From Manduca sexta (lineage: Eukaryota; Arthropoda; Insecta; Lepidoptera; Sphingidae), in the NCBI RefSeq assembly GCF_014839805.1, contig NC_051137.1, positions 9,165,170 to 9,229,169 of the forward strand: a stretch of DNA of 64,000 bases. Direction: 5' to 3'. Under the pieces are notes generated by a model. The model was not told where the DNA came from. It saw only the letters and a list, made by a program, of their open reading frames with translations, and made no database searches. Position 1 is the first letter of the stretch. The number at the start of each line of letters is the position of its first letter. This document shows, in pieces, positions 48,332-59,291 of this stretch. The position numbers were made by a program, and so were the translations under genes.

Positions 48332-49698
48332 GTGAAATGGATATACAGAAAGAAAGCCGAAAATAAATTTAAAGCTAGGTTAGTAGTAAGAGGTTTTCAA
48401 CAAAAAGATTTTATTGATGATATATATTCACCCGTTGCTAAAATGCAAACTTTAAAATTGTTATTGTCTTATTGTTGTCAAAATAATCTTAATATACATC
48501 AGATGGATGTTGAAACTGCTTTTTTAAATGGTAAAATTTTATCTGAAGTTTATGTAAACCAGCCAATTGGTTATGATGATGGCACTGATAGAGTTTATAA
48601 ATTAAATAAAACATTATATGGTTTAAAAGAAAGCCCTCGGGCTTGGTATGAATGTGTCAATAAGTTTTTAACTAGTCTTGGATTTCAGAGAAGTAAATAT
48701 GACTTTTGTTTATATTTTAAATTGGATACTAATGTGAGTGTATACATTTTGTTATATGTTGATGATTTGTTAATATGTTGTAAAGATGAAAAGGTAATGA
48801 GTAATATTAAAAACAAACTGTTAAGTAAATTTACTATGAAGGATATGGGTAAAGTTAAAGAATACATTGGAATACATATTGATTATGATTATAAAAAGAA
48901 TAAGACCATGACACTGAGTCAGGAATCATATATAGAATCATTAGCTAAGCGTTATAATATAATAAATACAAAGTTATATACTACACCAATGGAAGTAAAT
49001 CTTAAACTAGAAAACTGTAATATAAATGAGAATGTAAAATATAGAAATTTAATTGGAGCACTTTTATATATTAGTTCAGGTACAAGACCAGATATATCGT
49101 TCAGTGTTAATTATTTGAGTAGATTCCAAAATTGCTATAATGAGACACATTTTAAATATGCTTTGCGAGTACTTAAATATCTTTACTTAACAAAACATAT
49201 AAAATTAATTTATAACATGAATATAAATTCTGATATGTTAGATTGTTATGTAGATGCAGATTTTGCAGGAGATATTGTCAGTAGGAAATCAACAACAGGA
49301 TTTGTAATTAGACTGTTTGGGAATGTAATATTTTGGAAATCAAAGAAACAAAATTGTGTAACAAAGTCATCTACATTTGCTGAATACATTGCGCTGTCAG
49401 AAGCTGTTACTGAAATTAAATTTATAGTTTGTTTAATTAATGAGATTTGTCAGAAAGATTGTAAACCTGTAAAAATATATGAAGATAATATTGGAGCTCA
49501 AATTATTGCTAAATACGGAAATTTCACAAAAATTCAAAACATATTGAAGTTCATTATCATTTTGTTCATGAAAGTGTTAAAATTGGTTTAATTGATGTTA
49601 TAAAAATTGCATCTGATCAAAATATAGCTGACATTTTAACAAAACCATTGGGAAGTAATAAATTTAATAAATTTAGAGATATGTTAAAGTTGTTGTAA
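48332..49698 (+). pseudogene. Copia reverse transcriptase and RNase H
   Basis: KWIYRKKAENKFKARLVVRG, SPVAKMQTLKLLLS, MDVETAFLNGKI and the catalytic YVDDLLI define the reverse transcriptase; GTRPDISFSVNYLSR, YVDADFAGD and STFAEYIALSEA define RNase H. The frame breaks near 49535 and the end (ADILTKPLGSNKF) reads in another frame to 49698. The catalytic residues are present. Confidence 0.9.
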
Positions 49699-49889
49699 AA
49701 GTAATTTATCTTTCAGATGGATATTATGTTGAGATAAATATTGGTTTAAATTGTTTAATTAAAAGATGATAATTGTAATATAAAAAAAAAAAAAAAAGTT
49801 ACAATTAATATGTTATACTGAAGGTAATGTTTATAGAGCTATTGTCTTGATATGAGTAGTGTATGATATGATTTAGTTAAAATATAAAT

Positions 49890-49900
49890 GTAAGGAGGCA
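49890..49900 (+). other. Copia polypurine tract
   Basis: GTAAGGAGGCA directly before the 3' LTR is the only purine-rich tract at the required position and would prime plus-strand synthesis. Confidence 0.6.
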
Positions 49901-50099
49901 TGTTGAATGGGTACATTTATATTTGTTTAGGGTAACATTTGTTAATATGTAATTTAATTTGTTTTTGTGGCAACACGCCTCCACTTCCTTCTTCCTGTCA
50001 CGGGCTGCCGGCGAGCAGCCACAATAATGTAGTTCTTTAAGTTTATGTTTAAGATATCAAATTAAATAACAGTGATCCGTCATAGTGGTTTTATTAACA
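49901..50099 (+). repeat. Copia 3' LTR
   Basis: 199 bases, same as 45424-45622 by eye. Followed by TGAAA target duplication. Confidence 0.95.
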
Positions 50100-50104
50100 T
50101 GAAA

Positions 50105-50568
50105 AAAATATTTTACACTGAGTCCAGGGAAAAACCTATATTTCGCCCAAATGTCTGAAATTTTTGCCGTGTTTATCCGGAGTCTGCAATCTAGCCCTAT
50201 CTATAATCTTATGATCAGAAATAGACAAAATTATAGAATTGAAATAGGGATACCCACTTTCGATGACCACCCTATTCACTGTGTTCTAAATTGTTTTCAA
50301 ATATTTATTTCTTTTTTCACAAATCGACTTGTTTGTGTTAAGTCACCTTAGTTCTACAGGTGCGACATAATATATTTGTAAAAAAAACAAGTTATCTGCT
50401 AATTTCTTAATCAATTAAACACGCAAAGAAATAGTCAAGTTTTCTGAAACTTTCCAATTTTCTTACTTTTTCATTCATAAGAACCTTCTCCTAACTATAA
50501 TAATTAAACTTTACTAAAACAAAATAGGATTGGTGACTCTTACAAAAATTCAATATTTTATATTATTG
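50105..50568. other. Intergenic DNA right of copia
   Basis: AT-rich. A 66-codon frame at 50151-50351 has no recognisable motif. This should be the natural right flank of the copia insertion site. Confidence 0.4.
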
Positions 50569-50583
50569 AATTGTTTTATATAT

Positions 50584-50912
50584 AAGCAGCGATAGCCTAG
50601 TTGGGTGTGAAACGGACTGCCGAGACGAATGTCCGCAGGTTCAAATCCCAAGGGCACACACCTCTGACTTTTCTAAAATCATGTGTGTATTCTTTGTAAA
50701 TTATCGTTCGCTTTAACGGTGAAGGAAAACATCGTGAGGAAACCTGCACATCTGAGAAGTTCTCTATGGGAATTTTGAAGGTGTGTGAAGTCTACCAATC
50801 CGCACTAGGCCAGCGTGGTGGACTAAGGCCTAATCCCTCTCAGTAGTAGAGGAGGCCCGTGCTCAGCAGTGGGCAAGTATATAATACAGGGCTGATATTA
50901 TTATATATTATT
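50584..50912 (+). mobile_element. tRNA-derived SINE (family 2), intact
   Basis: Starts GCAGCGATAGCCTAGTTGG (A box), has GGTTCAAATCCC (B box) at about 50638, and ends in ATAATACAGGGCTGATATTA plus an ATT-rich tail. Target duplication AATTGTTTTATAT flanks it (50569-50581, 50913-50925). Near-identical to 63399-63720 and the split copy at 36291. Confidence 0.9.
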
Positions 50913-51138
50913 AATTGTTTTATATGTTAGATTTGGGGGTATTGCAAAGCGGCCCTCAGGTAACACTGAAGTTTATGTTATGATTATGCTCAATGGACTT
51001 TTTTCCAGAGCTGTAATAAATAAATTAAAAAGGTTATGATTATTGTACAATTTGATTTTATGTTTATTGTTTACATATTTTTGTTATAAATTATAATCAA
51101 ACTATTACTATATGCAGTGAAACTTACATGCTTTTAAA

Positions 51139-54100
51139 ATGACTATATTCAGATTACTTATATTAACATCTGTATTGAAATATGTACTTTCAGTAAATTA
51201 CGACAGTAAGGGATATTTAGCTTACTGCCCTTGCATGGGTACGTTGTTTATTACTACATAGTAAACTTAGAAATTTCAGGAACATTATTATTATATTATG
51301 TTCCTATCCATTTTCTATTAATAATAAATGAAAATAAACTTTTTATTTTTAAAACACATATACTAATTATTAACCAGTTAGTTTCATCCTTTATTTCCGG
51401 TATTATAAAATACAATACTTGCTACTTAAAATTCCATTAATATTTCCTATTCCAATTGGTACTGCCACTATTTTCTTGTTTACAACGTTTTCTTTTTATA
51501 AATAAATTAAAATGTAATTTATCATCCTCCTGCCTATTTCGTTTTTTATGCATGTTCTAGAGTATATTATTTGACTAAACTTTTCACGGTCGGCAGCCTA
51601 CTTGATGTCAACATCCTCTGAATGCTGGTAATTAAGCCCAGGAACTCTTGGTCGATGCCTTATATTCATTATCACTTGATGGAGGAGGCGATATTTGATA
51701 TTAAAGTATGTTACCAGATTATTGACTCATTTTTATGACCTTTTAAATTTTTTAGGTAGATTTGGGAATCAAGCAGATCATTTTCTAGGTGTGTTAGCAT
51801 TCAGTAAAGCTCTTAACAGAACACTTGTTTTGCCTCCATGGGTTGAATATAGATATGGGGAGCCAAAATCTATGCAAGTGCCATTCGATACATATTTTAG
51901 TGTAAAAGGACTCTCAGAATACCACAAAGTTATTACTATGGAAGATTTTATGAAAACTATTGGGCCTTCAATATGGCCACCAGATAGAAGAATTGCATTT
52001 TGCTATACTCAAAGAACTGGGGAAATTGAATTGAGTTGCAATGCAAAATCAGGGAATCCATTTGGTCCATTTTGGGACACTTTTAACATTGATTTTGTGG
52101 GATCTGAATTTTATGGACCTCTTAATTATGATGCACACAACAGTGTTATGATAGAAAAGTGGACAACTAAATATCCCCCAGATCAGTGGCCAGTTTTAGC
52201 ATTCACAGGTAATTCTTTACAATTGCTATTTGTTACTTCTGTTTATAAATATACAAAATATATTTTGTTAATGATAGTTATGAAAATTAAATATTTAACT
52301 GAAAATGTTTTAGGGGCACCAGCAAGTTTTCCAGTGCAAAGTGAAAATTTTCATTTGCATAAGTACTTAAAGTGGAATGATGTTATGACAAACAAATCCA
52401 AGCAGTATTTAAAAAAAAATATGAGTGGAGGTGGTTTCTTGGGTATACATCTTAGAAATGGTCAAGACTGGGTAAGGGCATGTCAGCATGTCAAAGACAG
52501 TTCATTGCTGTTTGCGGCTCCGCAATGTGTTGGATACAAAAATGAAAGGGGACCTTTAACTATGTCCATGTGTATACCTCAAGGACCTGAAATTATAAGG
52601 TGGGTATTTAAACATCAGGCAAGAAGCACATAAATATTATGAGAAGTTGTTAATAAACTTCTTGCCTAAATTATAGAACTATAAGCTACCTACTACTTTT
52701 GTAATGATGACACCTAAGTTGAAACTGAATGCACTTATTTTTGTTAAAAACTACTGATAACTTGTAGCAGCAATTATTCATGTTTCAATTTTTAAAAACT
52801 AAATGATCCTTCCACCCTACTCCCCCTCAGTCTAGCATATAATTAATTGCACTACGCGGCGAGATCTCTTCTTGATAATTTAGTACTTACTCTAAATCAA
52901 AACTTTTGCTTAGATACTATAGGGATTACGAGGCACTAGAGCCAACTTTTGCAATGATTGCGGTTGCCGGCTCATGCATACCCTGTTACTCTCGACATAA
53001 GGGTGAAAGTGAAACATGGTGGGGTCAGGGCCGTAGCTAGACTTGAATTTAAGGTAGGGCCTTGCTGTGATTACAAGTAGGGCGGAAGTAAAAATGTTAC
53101 TAGATCTGAGCCGATCAATCGATTTTTGGCTTTCCTGACTTGTGATTGTAAATGAGTCAGGTTAATACTTCTGTAATTATTAGGGTAATATACAGATTGT
53201 AACAAAATACCCTTAAATCTCTAAAGGGGGTTATTCCACCTATCAATATGAATTACTCTTACTATGGAACCAAATTGTGAAATAAAAAACCCGCTGCTCC
53301 ATATATTTTGATTGAGTTGTTATGTATAATTTAGTTGATTATTAAGGTAGGGCATTAGTATTTTAAAGGTAAGCATTGCCCCACAATGCCCCCCCTAGCT
53401 AGCCTAGCCCCCTACAAAGGGCCGTAGCCCGTTGTGGGGTTTGAGTCGATCGGACGGTTTAAACTAGTATCCAGCAGAAATCTTGGTGCAAAACTGTCTG
53501 CTGTAAGCCAATCGCACCTAAGATATGAATTTATTATGTAAAATATCTGATTATTATGCGATTGGAGCCTGCAAACTTGGTGCAATGCATGTCCTTCATA
53601 TTTAGGGTTGTCAGGTCAAACCTAATAGCCGGATAGATCAGCCAGTTTGGGCGCACATTTGGATAAAAAAGCCAAACCTAAATTATTAAGCATTGTGTCT
53701 TAGTATCGCACAGCGCTTGGGTCTCGTTATGCGAGGTGAGGCGTGCGGGACAGAGACGATAATGTGCTGGTGCCACCGCGCTGCTCTATCGAACGATCGT
53801 GACTAGTTAAAAATAAAAAGCCTAATAGAAGCCTGATCGCGTTGAATTTGGCCGGACACGCATTCAAAAAGCCAAAATATCCGGAGAGCACTATTTATAT
53901 TCAATTTTTCTCTACTTCGTAGTCTCAGCGATGATTCTTACTTTAATGTAAATAATGGAAAAAATTCTTAACGTTTATTATACTACTCCCGTACAATACT
54001 ACCTTTTTTGTTTTTTTTGTTTTGTTGCGGAGAAAGTCCCTTATTACTACCGCCCAGTCTTCGCGGGGGGCGACTGAGCGGTTATGTTGGGGTAGCCGTT

Positions 54101-55725
54101 GCCTTACGACCCGACAATTGAAGCGGCCCGGGAGCCTCGGGCGGCGGTCGGGCCGAGTCCCTAAGCCTAACAACTAGTCCCTACGCAACGACCTACCAAC
54201 TAAAACTCCGCGTTGACCCTCTTCGGCGCATAGGGACGACTGCGGGCTACCTCGAGACAGCAGGTCCGAGTTTCGTCCGCGGCCGCCCCTGCGCGGTGCC
54301 GCCTTGCGGCCCGTCTCCTAAATGTGGGGGGGCTCCTAAGCCCCCGCGCACCGAAGGACGCTCTCAGCGTCAGCGGCAGCATGAGGTCAACACCACACTG
54401 CCGCCCATCCCGGGGGTCAACCGAAAGCGTGCGATGAACGCACTGCACGCACTGAAAAGTGCGCGCGCACTAGGACGGACAGCCCCCTGCTGCCCGCCGA
54501 CGACCCCCTTCGTGGCCCCTATTAGTCGCCTCTTACGACAGGCAGGGGTTTACCGTGGTGGTATTCTCCAAACGCCCCCATTCCACAGGGCGGGCAATAG
54601 GTACCTACCTACCTGCCAAAATAACAGAATACATGTCAGACAACGGGAGTACCTATACGCGCGTAAACGAACGACATCGTACTTACCAAAGAATACCAAT
54701 AACATATTTTAGCAGCTCTACCTACTATATCGAGAGGTGCGTCTACGAGCACCAATATTTTGAGCGTCGACACTCGAGACACTTCATACGTATGAGTGGT
54801 GTAGCATGAATTTATCATGCCACCCATATGCGCCAAAAGGTGTCTTTCCATTCAAAAATTTACCAAAGTTACCCAGGAGTAGAATTTGTGTTAAATAGAC
54901 TTTAATATTTTAGTTTGAGATCACCAGGACCATGCACAAAATTTGTCAAGTCTCTATTTACTAAAAGTGTCAAGGTTATTCAAGTTTTGAGCATGCTTAC
55001 AAAGAGACTTAAATTTTCATTAGTTAGAATAAAAATAGAGGTTTCAATTTCGAATTGCCTCTGGGTTAGTGATAATAGTGAACCTAAATATAACATTTTG
55101 GTACCATTATCATGGCTATTTCCCAGGATACAGATGAGTAATTAAATGATTCGACGGTCCTTTCTACACGGTTGAATTTTCAAAAATCTCTTAGCAGCTA
55201 CATGCATCACTGGAGAAATACACTTACCATATTTGAACACTTTAGGACTAGCGGTATGGGCTGTGCGTTGTTGCCAACTTTTAATGTTCTTCTTATATGT
55301 ATATACATTTTGCAGATCAAAAAGGATGGGCTTACATGTAATGTTATTATTAAAATTTTTGTCCTAGCTAGTTACGAGAGTCGTCGCCGTGGATAGCATA
55401 TTTTATTATCTAAATTGTTTTCAGGCAAGTGAAAAGAGCACTCAAGAAACTGGATGACATAAAATATGTGTTTGTAGCATCTGATGCAAATCACATGATT
55501 GATGAATTGAATACAAGCCTACAACGCTTCGATGTAAAGGTGTTGAGATTACAGCCAGGAAACCCACATTTAGACTTAGCCATATTAGCTCAAGCTAATT
55601 ATTTTATTGGCAACTGCGTCTCATCTTTCAGTGCTTTTGTGAAACGAGAAAGAGATGTACGAGGATTACCATCAGAATTTTGGTCATTTCCTCAACGCAA
55701 GAAAACTAAACACGAAGAACTATAA
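51139..55725 (+). CDS. POFUT1: GDP-fucose protein O-fucosyltransferase 1
   Basis: Four exons, 51139-51238, 51756-52208, 52314-52599 and 55425-55725, join in phase to 1140 nt (379 residues), close to human POFUT1 (388). Residues 1-18 ([18 protein letters not shown]) are a signal peptide, then [10 protein letters not shown] across the first splice into [11 protein letters not shown], the family's opening GDP-fucose-binding motif. [30 protein letters not shown] near residue 230 (the Arg is catalytic in the family), PQCVGY, then [15 protein letters not shown] follow. The C-terminus HEEL is a KDEL-like ER retention signal. The enzyme adds O-fucose to EGF repeats of Notch and similar proteins in the ER and is needed for Notch signalling. 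AATAAA at 55760 is a poly(A) signal. Intron 2 is 105 bases, in frame and stop-free. Intron 3 (2.8 kb) is full of repeat debris. Confidence 0.95.
53026..53425. mobile_element. hAT-like MITE copy in POFUT1 intron 3
   Basis: CAGGGCCGTAGCTAGACTTG at the left end and CCCCCTAGCTAG plus GGGCCGTAGCCC at the right; the inside matches 27653-27920 in inverted orientation (GGAACCAAATTG, CATTGCCCCACAATGCCCC). Confidence 0.65.
53990..54600 (-). mobile_element. GC-rich non-LTR fragment in POFUT1 intron 3
   Basis: Sharply GC-rich DNA in an AT-rich intron. On the minus strand it begins AACCCCTGCCTGTCGTAAGA, GGCGACTAATAGGGGCCACG and ends in an A-rich tail (AACAAAACAAAAAAAAC) near 54005-54030, as for a truncated non-LTR element. 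The clade is not determined; R1-like or Jockey-like are possible. Frames are short. Confidence 0.55.
54850..55424. other. Rest of POFUT1 intron 3
   Basis: AT-rich, no gene motif. The acceptor is ATTGTTTTCAG ending at 55424. Confidence 0.5.
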
Positions 55726-55769
55726 TTGAACTATGATTAAGTATAGAGATATTTCTAACAATAAATGCC

Positions 55770-56700
55770 TTTGAGATTTTCGTAATTATTGCGTGATGTA
55801 ATAGAATTATTTTAGCCCTCGTATCGGACGTGGCTAATGTAATTATTATAAATATCGAATAAGTAGATAAGCACATATAGAAAAAAGTAACATCATATTT
55901 TTGCACCAATGTTGTATAAGTATGTTTGTTTCAAACTTTGTATAATGGGATATTGTTTCAAACATGTTATTTCAGACGAGTGAGTGCAGGTAATCGGATG
56001 AATGGGGCGTTGCACACCTTTTTTGGGTAGCCGCAAGATGTCCAAAAGGGCACGACTGGCTGACTATAGAGGTGTGTTATTGCCCTTTCTGTTGTATTCT
56101 TCTAATGTCAGATATTTGACATTCTTAGTAAAGACCAAGTCAAAAGTACCTGCGGGAATGTATGAAAAGATTGTTAAAGGTGGAGGAAGCGAAAGAAGTA
56201 TGCCAGAAACGTGTAAAATGGCAATCCATATTCGCTGCCTACCTCTATGTGAGAGGGGTGATACTATCTATACATAGTACGTGTGTCAGTATGTATATTG
56301 TTTCATAATGAAAATACCAATAGATTGTTGATTCCATGCATCTCCTCCCAAAATGCACTATTTCAATTTGCTTCCAACACTATTAGACAATTTAATATGG
56401 AATATTTTGGTAGTATACAATTTTCCGCAAAACCTAGACTTGATAAAAAAATATTCTTAAATCTATATATTTCCACTTGTAGGTAATACATCCGTAAATG
56501 TATGGAATGAATGCTAAATGTCCTTTGCTCGAGGAAGGTCCTAAACCTTTTATTTTACTCTCACGAGTCCTTACTGTCTTCATATTCGCATACTTTGCTT
56601 TGTACTACTGTGTATACCACTCGAGAGTTTCATTTATATGTAGGACTTACGTATTCCCTACTATATTATGATACTTTATTCTATTTCATGTACATACATA
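55770..56700. other. Intergenic between POFUT1 and Helitron
   Basis: No gene recognised. A 91-codon frame at 56002-56277 (MGRCTPFLGSRKMSKRARLA) has no domain I know, but the part from 55985 to 56275 has a base composition less AT-rich than its surroundings and may be an old repeat. Confidence 0.35.
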
Positions 56701-56708
56701 TCTATATA

Positions 56709-58081
56709 TCTATACTATTATATAAAGCTGAAGAGTTTGTTTGTTTGTTTGAACGCGCTAATCTCAGGAACTACCGGTCCAAATTGAAAAATTCTTTTTG
56801 CGTTGGATAGCCCTTTGTTCGTGGAGTGCTATAGGCTATATATCATCACGCTATACCCAATGGGAGCGGAGCAGTAATGGCTAATCTCAGGAACTACCGG
56901 GCCAAACTGAAAAAATCTTTTTGCGTTGGATAGCCCTTTGTTCGTGGAGTGCTATAGGCTATATATCATCACGCTATACCCAATAGGAGCGGAGCAGTAA
57001 TGGCTAATCTCAGGAACTACCGGGCCAAACTGAAAAAATATTTTTGCGTTGGATAGCCCTTTGTTCGTGGAGTGCTATAGGCTATATATCATCACGCTAT
57101 ACCCAATAGGAGCGGAGCAGTAATGGCTAATCTCAAGAACTACCGATTCGAACTGAAAAAATCTTTGTGTTGAATAGCCCTTTGTTTGTGGAGTGCTCTA
57201 AGTTATATATCCTCACGCTATGACCAATAGGAGCGGAGCAGTAATGGCTAATCTCAGGATCTACCAGTTCGATTTGAAAAATTCTTTTTGTGTTGGATAG
57301 CCCTTTGTTCCTGGAGTGCTATAGGCTATATATCATCACGCTATACCCAAAAGGAGCGGAGCAGTAATGGCTAATCTCAGGATCTACCGGTTCGAATTGA
57401 AAAATTCTTTTTGTGTTGGATAGCCCTTTGTTCCTGGAGTGCTATAGGCTATATATCATCACGCTATGACCAGTAGGAGCGGAGCAGTAATGGTAAATCT
57501 CAGGAACTACCGGTTCGAATTGAAAAATTATTTTTGTGTTGGATAGCCCTTTATTTCTAGAGTGCTATAGGCTATATAACATCACGCTATTACCAATAGG
57601 AGCGGAGCAGTAATTGTTAATCTCAGGAACTATCGGTTCGAACTGAAAAATTATTTTTGTGTTGGATAGCCCTTTGTTCGTGGAGTGCTATAAGCTATAT
57701 ATCATCACGCTACGACCAATAGAACCGGAGCAGTAATGAAACATGTTGCAAAAACGGGGAAAATTTAGTAGTTTTGAGAGCTTCCGTGTGTGCGCTGCGT
57801 AAACGGTTAAAGTTATGCAACAATGATGTATGACGGGATTGTTCCTCTTAAAAAGTTCTACAAAAATATATTATAAAACAAAGTCCCCTGCTGCATCTGT
57901 CTGCCTGAACGTGTTAAACTCAAAAACTACCCAACGTATTAAGATGAAACTTGGTATGGAGATAGTTTGAGACCCTGGGAAGAACATAGGCTCCCGGGAA
58001 AATATATAGCGAGACTTTTAAAACGGAAAACTTTAGCCCGAACAACTTTATAACGCGGGCGGAGCCGCGAGCAAAAGCTAG
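56709..58081 (+). mobile_element. Non-autonomous Helitron with 8-copy internal array
   Basis: Starts TCTATACTATTATATAAAGC and ends with the CGCGG/CCGCG hairpin and GCAAAAGCTAG before T. Apart from the array length it parallels the copy at 4630-5527, including the GTTTGAGACCCTGGGAAGAA block. No coding capacity. Confidence 0.8.
56758..57740 (+). repeat. Minisatellite, 8 copies of a 123-bp unit
   Basis: Unit starts fall at 56758, 56881, 57004, 57127, 57248, 57371, 57494 and 57617. The first three units are nearly identical; later ones diverge progressively (TTCGAATTGAAA variants), so the array grew at its left end most recently. Confidence 0.9.
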
Positions 58082-58082
58082 T

Positions 58083-59136
58083 TGGTAATAAAATTCTTTC
58101 TTTCTATCTAAGCAACAGTTTACTGGAGTCTGAAAGTTGGTAACTTTATCATTATTGTTATGTAGGTATCTGTAAAGATATATCTAAGTTCTGTAAAGAT
58201 GCGAGGCTGTGAAGCCACATACACCCAAAACATCTCCATTAATATAAACGTGTAGGTATAACTCTTTAGATAAGCATCTATAGCAGAAGCAAAGTATGTT
58301 CGCTGCAAAATAACATTATACCACGTTCCATCTAAAAATAATACGCATGCGCATGCGCAGTAGATATGTTCGTCAATACTTGTCGGCATAATACTTTCTT
58401 ATTTTTATGTTACATCATTTTAATTTGGATACATTGTATGTACGCATAATATAAAATCGTAATTATCGTTTTTAAGTGATAATAACTATCTAAGTGGAAT
58501 AATAAATACATGACAAACAATGGTTCAGTCAAACTAGTAAGTATATCAATTAGCATATATTTACCCAAAAAAGATACCGATATCTGTTGTAATTTGTAAG
58601 AGCTAAAGCCTTTATGGCACTGTATCATAAAATAAGTAGGTACCTACTTATAAGTAATTAACTGCAGCAGTAGTGACTGCTTTATTCTCTTTTGTTTAAC
58701 AAATATTATGTCGATTTGTTTCTATCCCCTTACCAATATACGGGTAGCGTCAAGATGAACGATTATTTATATTAGTGACAATAAATGCGTAAACTCTAAC
58801 GTGTCTTAGATCACTATGTTTACTATAAGTGAAGTTGTACTTCTGCCTAACCTTTCGTAGATAATCGTCTGACCTTATAAGATGTATTAAGATATACCTT
58901 AAAGACATAAAACAATTATGGCCAGCTTACTAGCAAAAGCGGTTTATTACATTCACAGACATGGGCTATATGGGGATATACGTATCGCAATATTGTACCC
59001 ATTTAAATAAAAATATAAAAATTGATGTATTAAAGTCTTGTGACTTTCAAGATTTGTGTTTTGATACAACGAATAAGACAATTTCTTCAAGATAATATAG
59101 AGAGTAGGACAGCGGATATTATGTGTATATTATATT
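58083..59136. other. Intergenic, likely upstream region of the LRR gene
   Basis: No coding motif. It contains the NRF-1-like palindrome at 58348 and should contain the 5' UTR exon of the gene at 59292, whose position I cannot fix. Confidence 0.4.
58348..58359. promoter_or_regulatory. NRF-1/EWG-type palindrome
   Basis: TGCGCATGCGCA matches the NRF-1 consensus YGCGCAYGCGCR exactly, embedded in a longer ACGCATGCGCATGCGCAG run. In flies the related factor is erect wing. It lies about 940 bases before the LRR coding start, a possible promoter position. Confidence 0.5.
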
Positions 59137-59233
59137 CAGTGGCGTAACTATCAAATTTACAGTGTCAATATCGGGTTCTAAAAAAATGTCGATTAATTTC
59201 CCACAGACTCCTTACGGTGTATTTACGCCACTG
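59137..59233. mobile_element. Small MITE just before the LRR coding exon
   Basis: CAGTGGCGTA at the left end and TACGCCACTG at the right end form 10-base terminal inverted repeats around a 77-base inside. It ends 55 bases before the splice acceptor at 59287. Confidence 0.65.
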
Positions 59234-59291
59234 ACGATAACTATTTCTGTTGTCTTGTTTATGCTTACCTTCATTTTTATATTACAGTGGG

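Larger units (their letters stand above)
45424..50099 (+). mobile_element. Complete copia (Ty1/copia) LTR retrotransposon
   Basis: 4676 bases bounded by 199-bp LTRs and a 5-base target duplication TGAAA (45419-45423, 50100-50104). The order gag, protease, integrase, reverse transcriptase, RNase H defines the copia superfamily. The LTRs are identical as far as I can read, implying recent insertion. The coding region is split by several one-base frame breaks, so this sequence as given is not intact. Confidence 0.95.

Noticed and set aside
54200..54712. Frames of 82 and 138 codons on both strands
   Set aside because: They lie in the GC-rich LINE-like fragment, where long chance frames are expected because stop codons are rare; no conserved motif.
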